The notes: a model not told the origin generated them from the letters alone. DNA of 53,264 nucleotides from Methylobacter sp. (GCA_028712225.1 JAQTQN010000004.1:1-53264); one strand, 5' to 3'; shown: positions 18,944 through 27,773, counted from the first letter of the stretch. Numbers and translations: made by a program.

Positions 18944-18971
18944 ATTATCGCATTCATTAAGCCGTGGTCAA
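18944..18971 (-). promoter_or_regulatory. Sigma-70-like promoter of the rhodanese gene
   Basis: On the minus strand TTGACC (18966-18971) and GATAAT (18944-18949) are 16 nt apart, and the predicted start lies about 45 nt before the rhodanese ATG. It may also serve typA, because no terminator separates the two genes. Confidence 0.5.
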
Positions 18972-19437
18972 GAAAACAGCACCCAAGTCGTATAACTCAG
19001 ACGCCTAAGTGGCAGTATTTCTTAAAGAAAATGATTACACCAAATGGTAATGCGACCACATTCACAAAAAAAATCCGTTTGATCAATACAACGCAGCCAT
19101 TTCAGTTCATCACCACCAAAGTTAGCCATACCACTTTACTTAAACCTTGCAGCAAATCATAAAAGCCATGAATATCATTACAAATCACCAAACAATGATT
19201 TTTTTGCCCCCCCCCCCCACACACACATTCCAACTCATTGCAAAGCACTTTACCAATCCCTCGTAAATAAAGTTTTTATATTGTTTGTAAGACAATTTTA
19301 ATACTCCGAAGGTATCCTGCTACCGAAAACATCTGGCATGCTTAAATTCCTTATTTGATTTTATATTGACGTATAATTATCAACGGCATTAGTCAATGCT
19401 TATTCAAGCCTCATCATTACACAACTGGAAAAACAAA
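18972..19437. other. Gene-free stretch with a C12 homopolymer
   Basis: About 470 nt without a convincing gene. A 74-codon plus-strand frame at 18938-19162 has no ribosome site and no recognisable family. The notable content is a run of 12 C (19207-19218) followed by an (AC)n tract, and a TATAAT at 19372-19377 that could be the -10 box of the downstream HAD-UbiA gene but lacks a clear -35. Confidence 0.6.
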
Positions 19438-20877
19438 ATGACAGGAGTATCGACCACTCCCCTTATCGTTGATTTGGATGGAACACTGACACCGACAGAT
19501 ACCTTAGTCGAATCCATAATTCAACTTGGCAAGCAACACCCTTTTGATCTTTTCAAGCTCCCCTTTTGGCTCCTCAAAGGACGCGCTGAATTTAAGGCAA
19601 GCATAGCAGCTCGCTCGACATTGCCGGTTTCCAATTTGCCCTACCGCGTAGAGTTGATCGATTATTTACGTATTGAAAAGCAGAGCGGCAGATCTTTGAT
19701 TCTTGCCACTGCAGCAAACATCAATATTGCCAATGCGGTCGCGGCGCACCTTGATTTATTCGATACGGTACTTGCCAGTAGCGAAAATCATAATCTTAAA
19801 GGCTCAGCCAAACTGACAGCAATTCAGCAGGCGGTTGGCCCGGACTTTGTTTATGCGGGCGACAGCCAAGCGGACTTGCCTATTTGGCAAGCAGCAAAAT
19901 CAGCAATTTTGGTTAACACATCAAACAAAGTTGGCAATACTGTTCGCAAAAGCACGCCTATCGAACTAGAAATTCCAGCCTTAAAACTTGACTTAAAACT
20001 TTGGTTGCGGGCTATGCGGGTGCATCAATGGTTTAAGAATTTACTGTTATTCGTCCCGCTATTGACCGCCTTTTCGTTTCACGACATTGATAGATTGCTA
20101 GCGATAACACTGGCTTTTTTTGCCTTTTCCTTTACGGCATCGGCAACGTATATGGGTAATGACTTGTGGGATCTTGATAATGACCGCGCCCACCCTCGCA
20201 AAAAGCATCGTCCGTTTGCTAGCGCTCAAATCCCCATTTTAAAGGGGCTTGGATTAGCAGCCGTATTATTAATTTTAGGATTAACACTAGCGATAAATGT
20301 ATCGTTAAATTTTTTCTGGATGTTGCTGTTATATCTGGCAATCACAACAACTTATACATGGATACTTAAGGCCTATGTCTTAATTGATGTCATAGTCCTT
20401 TCACTGCTTTATACCTTGCGCATCATTGCAGGCTCTATTGCCATGAATATTCCTGCCAGCTCATGGTTGCTGGCTTTTTCCGTATTTATCTTTTTCAGCC
20501 TTGCATTGGTTAAACGTTGTTCAGAATTGGTGACTTTGCAGCAAAGAGGGCAACAAGTCACACATGGTCGCGATTACCGCACCACGGATCTTGTGGTACT
20601 CTGGCCTCTGGGTGTCGGCGCTGCATTATCTGCTGTCGTCGTATTCGGATTATTCATCAGTGCAACTGAAACTCAGGTACGCTACGCTAGCCCGCAAGGT
20701 TTGTGGCTAGTGGCAATTGGATTAATTTATTGGCTGGCCCGCTTATGGATTAAAACAGCTCGTGAAGAAATGCATGACGATCCACTGGTGTTTGCAATTC
20801 GCGATATCGGTAGCCGCCTGACTATCTTGGCAATGATTGTTATAACCCTTGCCGCCCACTTTATAACCTTGGATTAA
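19438..20877 (+). CDS. HAD phosphatase-UbiA prenyltransferase fusion (polyprenyl-phosphate sugar-phosphate transferase type)
   Basis: A two-domain membrane protein of 479 aa. Residues ~8-175 form a complete HAD phosphatase: DLDGT with nucleophile Asp12 and Asp14, LATAAN (motif II), a lysine in NLKGSAK (motif III) and GDSQAD (motif IV, ~141). Residues ~190-479 are a UbiA-family integral-membrane domain with MRVHQWFKNLLLFVPL, the metal-binding NDLWDLDNDRAHPRKKHRP (~241) and LYTLRIIAGS. This UbiA subgroup resembles decaprenyl-phosphate phosphoribosyltransferase, so the likely role is making a polyprenyl-phospho-pentose and dephosphorylating it; that is inferred. GGAA lies 7 nt before the ATG. 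The next two genes (transporter, GT-C enzyme) fit the same pathway. Confidence 0.85.
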   Translation: MTGVSTTPLIVDLDGTLTPTDTLVESIIQLGKQHPFDLFKLPFWLLKGRAEFKASIAARSTLPVSNLPYRVELIDYLRIEKQSGRSLILATAANINIANAVAAHLDLFDTVLASSENHNLKGSAKLTAIQQAVGPDFVYAGDSQADLPIWQAAKSAILVNTSNKVGNTVRKSTPIELEIPALKLDLKLWLRAMRVHQWFKNLLLFVPLLTAFSFHDIDRLLAITLAFFAFSFTASATYMGNDLWDLDNDRAHPRKKHRPFASAQIPILKGLGLAAVLLILGLTLAINVSLNFFWMLLLYLAITTTYTWILKAYVLIDVIVLSLLYTLRIIAGSIAMNIPASSWLLAFSVFIFFSLALVKRCSELVTLQQRGQQVTHGRDYRTTDLVVLWPLGVGAALSAVVVFGLFISATETQVRYASPQGLWLVAIGLIYWLARLWIKTAREEMHDDPLVFAIRDIGSRLTILAMIVITLAAHFITLD

Positions 20878-20880
20878 CTC

Positions 20881-21246
20881 ATGCGTGTTCTGTTAGTCGC
20901 TGTCATCAGCATCATTCTTTCTGTCGCCGCTCAGTTTTTGCTGAAAGCAGGCATGTCGAATATGGAAATCAAACAAGCATTAGCGCAACCTTTAACGTTA
21001 CGTTTGCCTTGGATTGTAATGACTAATAAATTCATATTTGGCGGATTCGCACTTTACGGTCTGGGTGCAATCGTATGGCTGAAGGTGCTATCCACTTGGG
21101 ATGTCAGCAAAGCCTATCCGCTGGTTGGCTTAGGATTTGGCTTAACTGTACTCGTAGGCATGGCTTTGGGAGAAAGCGTATCTGCACTTCGTGTTCTTGG
21201 GGTGTTGTTAATTTGTGAGGGAGTATGGTTGGTGGCAAACTCATGA
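20881..21246 (+). CDS. Small DMT/EamA-type membrane protein (ArnE-like flippase subunit)
   Basis: A 121-aa protein with four predicted membrane helices: an N-terminal one with LLVAVISIILSVAAQFLLK, two central ones around FALYGLGAIVWLKVLS and AYPLVGLGFGLTVLVG, and a final VLGVLLICEGVWLVANS. Size and the AYPL motif fit the small multidrug resistance/ArnE-like branch of the DMT superfamily, some members of which flip undecaprenyl-phospho-sugars. The gene begins 3 nt after the HAD-UbiA stop and precedes an ArnT-like enzyme, so flipping the lipid-linked sugar is the most likely job; a solute exporter role cannot be excluded. Confidence 0.75.
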   Translation: MRVLLVAVISIILSVAAQFLLKAGMSNMEIKQALAQPLTLRLPWIVMTNKFIFGGFALYGLGAIVWLKVLSTWDVSKAYPLVGLGFGLTVLVGMALGESVSALRVLGVLLICEGVWLVANS

Positions 21247-21312
21247 AAAATGAATAGTTTATAAAAAACCACCTACAACATAGACATCGCCATTTATTTT
21301 ATAGAGCAGATT

Positions 21313-22626
21313 ATGAAATTTTCATCAAACCAAATTAGTTGGTTAAACATATTGGTTTTTTCTGTTGTCGTTTTAAAAGCTATGCTTTTGCTAGTTATAT
21401 TCCCTTGGTTACTCCCTAAACTCGGCAACAGCTTCCAGGCCGGCCTATTCCCTGACGGTTACGGTGATATTGCGTCTAACTTGGTTGCTGGTAACGGTTA
21501 CCGAATGTATGATGATACAAGCCTTACCATGCTTAGATCCCCTGGTTTTGTTCTAGTTCTCGCAGGTCTATTCTTGTTTTTCGGAAAGAGTCTTTTTGCT
21601 GTTCAAGTTATGCAATTACTAATGTCTCTAGTAACTGCCGCAATCATTTATTTCCTAGCTAATCGACTTTTCAAAACACAATCAATTTCCGTTGCTGCCT
21701 CATTAATATTCCTGTTCCATCCCGGAGTGTTAATCGCCGAAACGCGAGGCGGCATTGAAAGCACGCTTATGCTCTGTTTTACAGGGTGCATTGCATTATC
21801 GTACCTGGTGCTAGATCACCCCAGATGGCGAAACTTTATTTACTTTGGAATTGCCTTCGGATTGACAATGTTAGTCAAAAGCTCTGTCGCAATTTACTTC
21901 CCAGCTCTGATGGCAATTGCTTTGTGGCGAAAGCCAAAGGGCTTGTCTGTTACTACCTTACTAACACGATTCGCAGTCGCTGGATTGGTGTCATTAATAA
22001 TAATGCTGCCGTGGATTATTAGAAATTACAATATTTCTGGTCAATTTGTACCAACAATGACAGTTGGCGGCCTTGCTTTATTTCAAGGTGCCTATTTAGT
22101 AAAGAATGCCGACAGCGAAAAGGACAGCTATGTTTTGCTAAACGAGGCCGCAGACAAGCAAATTAAGATAGCCCATGAGATGAACCTAAAAATACATGAG
22201 GATTTTTTTCCTCAGTTTTATTCACCTAACGATGAAATCAACTATTACAATCAACTCGGACGTCTCGCGATAAGCGATTACCGAGAGTCACCATGGTTGT
22301 TGATAAAGGCAATCGAACACAACAGCTGGGCATTTTGGTTTCAAGGACGCACCGAGCGAGCCACGATACTCAATATTATTATTACGGCCCCCATCCTTAT
22401 CCTTATGATTTTTGGCGGGGTACTGGCACTTAAAGTTACCAGTGACACATGGATCCTATTGGTAGCACTTTTTGCTTTTATCGCACCTCATCTATTGATC
22501 TTATCTATGGCCCGTTATCATATAATTCTCGTCCCATTAATTTCGATACTAGTCGCAGTCTCAGTAATTCATTGCTGGCTGCTACTTAAAACGAGACATC
22601 TGAAACCTAATGAACTGTCGTTATAG
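21313..22626 (+). CDS. Family 39-type (ArnT/PMT-like) membrane glycosyltransferase
   Basis: A 437-aa protein with roughly 9-11 hydrophobic segments. After the first helix comes a periplasmic loop with LFPDGYGDIASNLVAGNGY, the acidic loop expected of GT-C enzymes, and then a DDTSLTMLRSPGFVLVLAGLF stretch typical of GT39 family proteins. GT-C enzymes transfer a sugar from a polyprenyl-phosphate donor on the periplasmic face. No acceptor can be named. GAG lies 6 nt before the ATG. It follows the HAD-UbiA and DMT genes on the same strand with a 66-nt gap. Confidence 0.8.
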   Translation: MKFSSNQISWLNILVFSVVVLKAMLLLVIFPWLLPKLGNSFQAGLFPDGYGDIASNLVAGNGYRMYDDTSLTMLRSPGFVLVLAGLFLFFGKSLFAVQVMQLLMSLVTAAIIYFLANRLFKTQSISVAASLIFLFHPGVLIAETRGGIESTLMLCFTGCIALSYLVLDHPRWRNFIYFGIAFGLTMLVKSSVAIYFPALMAIALWRKPKGLSVTTLLTRFAVAGLVSLIIMLPWIIRNYNISGQFVPTMTVGGLALFQGAYLVKNADSEKDSYVLLNEAADKQIKIAHEMNLKIHEDFFPQFYSPNDEINYYNQLGRLAISDYRESPWLLIKAIEHNSWAFWFQGRTERATILNIIITAPILILMIFGGVLALKVTSDTWILLVALFAFIAPHLLILSMARYHIILVPLISILVAVSVIHCWLLLKTRHLKPNELSL

Positions 22627-23101
22627 CGATTTTAAAGCTGGTAATAAAATATCCATAGCATCTCCACAACAAGAAACCACCCTCTACTGAAGCTGATGCT
22701 TAAGTCGAAAGTCATGGTTAGCAGAAGCGATGACTAAGAAAATCAAAGCGCCAGCAACTAAACATATTGCGTTAACAAAAAACAATGGGGTATGCTCGAC
22801 GCAAGAAAAATACCCTAGCCGATTGATTTAGCGGCAATGAATTCATATTTTGTTAATAGTCTCCAAAAAAACAATTTTCGTAACGCGCACATTCCATTAT
22901 CTGGCTCGTTCCAAATTTTTTGGCACTACATTCAAAAACGGGGCATTTATGCAACAAAAAACAACAAGTAGCCGCCCCAAATAAATACAACATCCTATGC
23001 AATCAAATTAGATTAAAGACATACTTGCTCATTACTAACTCTACTGTCATTCAGTTAAATATCTAAACACAAATCCTGCCCTCATTAAGCTGCATAAAAA
23101 A
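22627..23101. other. Gene-free stretch upstream of the exosortase
   Basis: 475 nt, AT-rich, with no open frame worth calling and no hairpin with a T-run that I can see. A TGGCAC at 22921-22926 recalls the first half of a sigma-54 site, but the required GC-containing second half is absent. Confidence 0.5.
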
Positions 23102-24709
23102 ATGAATTCTCCTGACAAAACCAACTCACCCATTGATTTGAAAAAACCAACCATCATTTTATCTATTTGGGTTTTTGCTCTGCTATTGCTTGGCTTAACA
23201 TTTAAAAGCATTCTTGAGGAAATGATCGGTATATGGATAAACGTGGAGGAATATAGCCACGGTTTTTTTATACCTGTAATCAGTGTTTACTTTTTATGGC
23301 TTCGGAGGAAAGAGCTAAAATTTATTGATAATTTTAAAGATTCCTTGCCCGGACTTATAATTACAGTCACAGGCTTGCTATTGCTCCTTATAGGTACATT
23401 GGCAACCGCAAGAGTAGTTGAACTGTATTCATTTATAGTAACGTTAACAGGGGTGTTTGCTATTGCATTCGGCACACAAGGGTTACGTGTCGGCGCAATA
23501 CCGTTGCTGTTTCTAATTTTTATGGTACCAATTCCTGCGGTTATTCTGAACAACCTGTCTTCAAAATTGCAGTTGATTTCGTCATGGCTAGGCGTCGAAT
23601 TTATTCGTGCCTGCGACATCATGGTCCATCTTGATGGCAATGTAATTGATCTGGGTATTTATAAATTACAAGTGGTTGATGCTTGCAGTGGACTGCGTTA
23701 CTTATTTCCCTTAGCAAGTCTTTCTTTTCTGTGCGCTTATTTGTTTAAAGGACCTTTTTGGCAAAAAGTACTGATTTTTCTTTCATCCGCTCCATTAACC
23801 ATTTTCATGAACAGTTTTCGCATTGGTGTCATCGGCATCCTAGTTGATAACTGGGGAACAGAAATGGCAGAAGGCTTTTTGCATGATTTTGAAGGCTGGA
23901 TTATCTTTTTGTTCTGCATGGCTTTACTGTTTATGGAAATGTGGTTTTTATCCAGACTCAGCGGGAAAAAAGTGCCATTTAATGAACTCGTTTTAATTCC
24001 AAACGAATGGTCAGGTAGTGGCGAACAGAAAAACCCCGAAATTAAATTTAATAAAACGATACTTGTGTTGCTGTTATTGCTATGTATTACCGCAATTACA
24101 TCTAATTATATTAAGGGACGCGAAGAAATTATTCCTGCACGCAAAGCCTTTCTTAATTTCCCATTGCAACTGGGACCATGGCAAGGGCGTAATGACTACC
24201 TTAGCCAATTCTATCTCGATCAACTAAAGCTAACAGACTATGTAATTATTAACTATGCTGCCCCAGAATCAGCTGGCAGTGTCAATTTTTATAGCGCTTA
24301 TTATCAGTCTCAACGCCAAGGCGCTTCAATACATTCCCCAAAAGCATGCATGCCGGGTGATGGTTGGAAAATCGCCCAATTTGGACAACAAAGCTTTCCT
24401 GATATAACTGTTGACGGCAATGCGCTTGAGTTTAATCGTGCTGTTATTGAAAAAGGTGACAATAAACAGTTGGTTTACTACTGGTTTCAGCATCATGGTC
24501 GCACGATAACCAATGAGTATTTAGAAAAATGGTATTTGTTTTACGATGCCATCATTATGAATCGCAGTGACGGCGCTTTGGTAAGGCTGGTTACCAGCGT
24601 TGGAACTACAGAAAATATTGAAGCTGCGGATCAACGTTTAAAAGCTTTTATTAAGGACATGATGCCTCAATTACCGGCTTATATACCAGGCAAATCAGTT
24701 GATGAATAA
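23102..24709 (+). CDS. xrtD: Exosortase fused to an EpsI domain (XrtD-like)
   Basis: Exosortases are multi-spanning cysteine transpeptidases that process C-terminal sorting signals (PEP-CTERM and relatives). In this 535-aa protein residues ~15-290 form the exosortase with about eight helices and the three catalytic residues visible: Cys195 in VDACSGLRYLFPL, Arg240 in FMNSFRIGVIG and His261 in FLHDFEGW. Residues ~320-535 are an EpsI domain with one helix then a periplasmic part containing SPKACMPGDGWKI and YYWFQHHGRT. Fusion to EpsI is characteristic of the VPLPA-CTERM exosortase XrtD; the subtype is tentative. No target protein with a C-terminal sorting signal is in the window. The ATG lacks a clear ribosome site. 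Confidence 0.88.
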   Translation: MNSPDKTNSPIDLKKPTIILSIWVFALLLLGLTFKSILEEMIGIWINVEEYSHGFFIPVISVYFLWLRRKELKFIDNFKDSLPGLIITVTGLLLLLIGTLATARVVELYSFIVTLTGVFAIAFGTQGLRVGAIPLLFLIFMVPIPAVILNNLSSKLQLISSWLGVEFIRACDIMVHLDGNVIDLGIYKLQVVDACSGLRYLFPLASLSFLCAYLFKGPFWQKVLIFLSSAPLTIFMNSFRIGVIGILVDNWGTEMAEGFLHDFEGWIIFLFCMALLFMEMWFLSRLSGKKVPFNELVLIPNEWSGSGEQKNPEIKFNKTILVLLLLLCITAITSNYIKGREEIIPARKAFLNFPLQLGPWQGRNDYLSQFYLDQLKLTDYVIINYAAPESAGSVNFYSAYYQSQRQGASIHSPKACMPGDGWKIAQFGQQSFPDITVDGNALEFNRAVIEKGDNKQLVYYWFQHHGRTITNEYLEKWYLFYDAIIMNRSDGALVRLVTSVGTTENIEAADQRLKAFIKDMMPQLPAYIPGKSVDE

Positions 24710-24721
24710 AGCCCGCTCAGA

Positions 24722-25441
24722 GCGGTAACAGCTCAAGTTGATAGTGTGTGAAATTTGAAATATTTTGTATATTTTCACTTGTAACATGCTATCAAGAAAT
24801 CGTCCGCCCCGAGTGTGGCAGTAACCGAATAACAAAGTCCCGGCACACAGAGCAAGGGACGCAACGTTATCGATGGCAGAATGCAAATTGTTCAACCAAG
24901 ACATTCCTCTTGATTATCGCTATAAGGCCTATTGCCCGGAATCTCAAAAGGCAAGTAGTGGAGATGGCGATCAATGGCAGCGGTATTCGTGATACGGGGC
25001 GAATATTAGGTATTAACAAAAAACACCGTTATCAGCGTGCTAAAAAACAAGCCTTCTGTGAGGCCGAAATGGATGGACAGTGGTCTTATGTGGCTGGCGG
25101 TACGCCTTGATCATGCCACCGGCCCCATACCGACCTATGTCTTTGGCAGGCGAAAAGATGACGTTTTCAAGCCACTGAAGGCATTGCCTGAACCGTTCAA
25201 CACCGATGACTGGGAGCTTACGAGCGCCACTTAGCCGCTGCCAAACATCAAGTTGTCAACCCGAACACCCAGAAAATTGAACGCATAAACTTGACTTTAC
25301 GCACTTGGATCAAACGATTGACCTGGAAAATTATCTGTTTTTCCAAATCAGTTTTAATGCACGATACCGTTATTGGCCTGCTTATCAATAAGGTAGAGTT
25401 TAAAGGCGATATTCATGCCAAACTACAGATTTGACCCACTA
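24722..25441 (+). mobile_element. Decayed IS1-family insertion sequence
   Basis: About 720 bp whose ends match imperfectly as inverted repeats: GGTAACAGCTCAAGTTGATAG on the left versus the complement of the right end, GGTAGTGGGTCAAATCTGTAG. I count 16 of 25 positions equal. The length fits IS1 elements, and the coding content is an IS1 transposase broken into three frames. No convincing target duplication flanks it, so the copy is old or rearranged. Confidence 0.75.
24800..25429 (+). pseudogene. IS1-family transposase, frameshifted (InsA/InsB remnants)
   Basis: The InsA part reads PECGSNRITKSRHTEQGTQRYRW..., a zinc-finger start in which one cysteine of the second pair is gone, then VVEMAINGSGIRDTGRILGIN, the InsA helix-turn-helix. 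The InsB part begins EAEMDGQWSYVA in the same frame, continues in another frame with YVFGRRKDD and FNTDDW, and after a one-base loss resumes as YERHLAAAKHQVVNPNTQKIER, LTLRTWIKRL, ICFSKSVLMHDTVIGLLIN. At least two frameshifts and an internal loss in InsB mean it is inactive. Confidence 0.85.
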
Positions 25442-25465
25442 CCCTTGCTGAACTCATGTTGCATT

Positions 25466-27229
25466 TCAAAGTACTTCGACAGATTTATCGGAATGATCTT
25501 TAAATTGCATATGATGTAGCCGCGCGTAAGCGCCATTCTTTGCAAGCAATTCCTCATGACGCCCCTGCTCTACGATTCGACCATGATCCATCACCAAAAT
25601 CACATCGGCATTTTCGATAGTTGATAGCCGATGTGCAATCACCAATGTAGTCCGGTTACGCATGGCTTTTTGCAATGCCGCCTGGATATAACGCTCTGAT
25701 TCCGTGTCCAGCGCCGAGGTAGCTTCATCCAAGATCAGAATAGGGGCATCTTTTAATAGCGCTCTTGCCAACGCCAAGCGCTGCCGCTGCCCTCCAGATA
25801 ATTTAACGCCATTCTCACCAATCTCGGTATCCAACCCTTGCGGTAACAGCTTAATAAATTCCATCGCATAAGCATCGGTAGCAGCAGCAACGATTTTGTC
25901 GCGAGCTGTGCCGGCCAATGCGCCGTAAGCAATATTGTTGGCAACTGTATCGTTAAACAAGGTGACTTGCTGATTTACTAAAGCAATCTGTCTTCTCAAA
26001 TTGGACAGGGTGTAATCCTGTATTTCAACACCATCGAGCAGAATTTCGCCTATCTCATGCGGGTAAAAACGAGATACCAGATTAGCCATGGTACTTTTGC
26101 CTCCACCTGACGCCCCTACCAAAGCGACAGTCTGTCCTGACTCTATCTTGACATTAATATTTTGCAAAGCCAGCTCATCCGTGCCTTGATAGCGAAAAGA
26201 CAGGTTTCTGAATTCCAACTCTCCCCGAGATCTTTCCAGCTGATACTGCCCTTGATCTATCTCACACGACTCATCCAAAATAGTAAATAGCGATTCTGCA
26301 GCGGCAATGCCTTTTTGAATTTCACCATTAGCATCGGTTAATTGCCTGATCGGCCTGGGCAATAAAAATGCCGCGGTCAGATAGCTAACAAACTCGCCAA
26401 CACTGGCTTGTTGCATGAAATACAACGCCATATACATCAGCACTGACAATGCTAGAGCAATAATTAGCTGCATGACCGGGCTATGTATCGCCGTCGTCGT
26501 TGCCAACTTAAGTGCCTGACGCCGATTATTATCGCTACTTTGCAAAAAACGGTGACGCTCATAGTCTTCGCCGCCATAACTGCGCACAACCCGATGAGCA
26601 CCGACCAATTCAGAGGTAACGTGAGTCATATCACCCACCGATTCCTGGAGTCTTTTACTGATCTTACGCAGCCTTTTACTCACATAACTGACCAAAAGCA
26701 CTATGATCGGGGTAATACAAACAAAAACCAGCGATAACATCCAATTAAGATAAAACAAATACGCCAGTAAACCCACCGCAGATAGACCTTCCCTGATTAT
26801 TGTCTTTACCGAATCGGTCGTCGCCTTAGTGACCTCACCAACATTATTAGTGATTCTGGAAATCATAAACCCGCTGTTATTGCTATCAAAATAGGCCGTC
26901 GGTAACCGGGTATATTGATCAAAAATTTCACACCGCAAGGTGTGAATAATACTGGTAGACACCTTAGCTAAAAAATAATTGCCTAAGTAAGTACCTAAAC
27001 CGCGCACCACGATTAAACCACTAAACAGCAACGGCATATAAAACATGCCCTCACGTTTATCCGATTGCAACGTATCGATAATGGTTTGGATCATCGCCGC
27101 AAACAGCGGCTGCGTACTGGAATAAATAACGAAGCCCAAAATACTAAGGGCAAAATAGCCACGTAGTGGTTTCACATAGGTCAATAAGCGCTTATAGACT
27201 TCAACGCTTGCCTGAGGTTTTTTTTGCAT
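25466..27229 (-). CDS. msbA: Lipid A export ABC transporter/permease MsbA
   Basis: MsbA is the homodimeric inner-membrane ABC exporter that flips lipid A-core. The protein (~587 aa) has six N-terminal membrane helices and a C-terminal nucleotide-binding domain with Walker A GASGGGKST, Q-loop region LVNQQVTLFND, signature KLSGGQRQR, Walker B ILILDEATSALD and the H-loop IAHRLST, all intact. I start at the ATG at 27229 (MQKKPQASVEVYKRLL), where homology begins; 30 further codons are open upstream but look unrelated. It does not sit with lpxK here. A hairpin at 27298-27326 separates it from the upstream gene. Confidence 0.93.
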   Translation of the reverse strand: MQKKPQASVEVYKRLLTYVKPLRGYFALSILGFVIYSSTQPLFAAMIQTIIDTLQSDKREGMFYMPLLFSGLIVVRGLGTYLGNYFLAKVSTSIIHTLRCEIFDQYTRLPTAYFDSNNSGFMISRITNNVGEVTKATTDSVKTIIREGLSAVGLLAYLFYLNWMLSLVFVCITPIIVLLVSYVSKRLRKISKRLQESVGDMTHVTSELVGAHRVVRSYGGEDYERHRFLQSSDNNRRQALKLATTTAIHSPVMQLIIALALSVLMYMALYFMQQASVGEFVSYLTAAFLLPRPIRQLTDANGEIQKGIAAAESLFTILDESCEIDQGQYQLERSRGELEFRNLSFRYQGTDELALQNINVKIESGQTVALVGASGGGKSTMANLVSRFYPHEIGEILLDGVEIQDYTLSNLRRQIALVNQQVTLFNDTVANNIAYGALAGTARDKIVAAATDAYAMEFIKLLPQGLDTEIGENGVKLSGGQRQRLALARALLKDAPILILDEATSALDTESERYIQAALQKAMRNRTTLVIAHRLSTIENADVILVMDHGRIVEQGRHEELLAKNGAYARLHHMQFKDHSDKSVEVL

Positions 27230-27297
27230 AGTCTGATGAAAAGTTGAGCTGCTCAGCTTGCTTATGCGCAAAACTGATTGAGATATTAAGAATTGTT

Positions 27298-27326
27298 GGC
27301 GGATGCATTCACTACCCACATCCGCC
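27298..27326 (-). terminator. Perfect hairpin between the secreted-protein gene and msbA
   Basis: GGCGGATG (27298-27305) pairs with CATCCGCC (27319-27326) around a 13-nt loop. On the minus strand it is followed by AACAATTCTT, a poor T-run, so termination may be weak. It lies 40 nt past the stop of the 135-aa secreted protein. Confidence 0.5.
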
Positions 27327-27365
27327 AGAAGACGCTGAAATCAGCTTTTAGAAATTAATGCGCTT

Positions 27366-27773
27366 TTATTTGTCAGTAACTTTAACCAACCAACCATCTT
27401 TCTCGCCACATCCTAAAGTGGACTTGGCACTTATATCAAGCCTGATGAATTTGCCGGTATATTCGGCAGGAATCTTAGATTTAACTCGATGAAAACTACT
27501 ATTGCTTTCTACCGAAAACTCCAGCGGCTTGCTTTTGGCAGAAAGCTTAATGCTTTTGGGATCAACCCACGGCGACAACATGACCGTAAACTCTGATTCA
27601 GGAGCTACCTCATGCTTTTCCGGTTCTTGATACACCGGCAATGTAAAGTCCTTGAACTGAGGTTTTTTACACGCTTTTTCGTCATCGTCTTTCGTATAGG
27701 CCATCGCTGAAGTGCTTACTGTAACCATGGCAAACACGCACACCGATTTGAGCAATGTTTTTATTGTTGTCAT
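27366..27773 (-). CDS. Small secreted protein of unknown function
   Basis: I do not recognise this 135-aa protein. It has a clear signal peptide (KTLLKSVCVFAMVTVSTSAMA, cleavage likely after AMA near residue 25), a mature part starting with an acidic YTKDDDEKACKK, and a pattern of short strands. The two mature cysteines (in EKACKK and TLGCGEKD) could form a disulfide. The phrase ESEFTVMLSPWVDPKSIKLSAKSKPLEF and the later spacing suggest a small beta-sandwich. A strong ribosome site (AGGAGAGGG) precedes the ATG, so it is expressed. It stands alone between msbA and the DUF2066 gene. Confidence 0.75.
   Translation of the reverse strand: MTTIKTLLKSVCVFAMVTVSTSAMAYTKDDDEKACKKPQFKDFTLPVYQEPEKHEVAPESEFTVMLSPWVDPKSIKLSAKSKPLEFSVESNSSFHRVKSKIPAEYTGKFIRLDISAKSTLGCGEKDGWLVKVTDK

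Noticed and set aside
18938-19162. 74-codon plus-strand open frame between the rhodanese and HAD-UbiA genes
   Set aside because: No ribosome site, composition unlike a folded protein, no family resemblance, and it overlaps the rhodanese promoter on the other strand.
22921-22936. TGGCAC resembling a sigma-54 promoter before the exosortase
   Set aside because: The spacing-dependent second half (TTGC) is absent; TCAA stands in its place.
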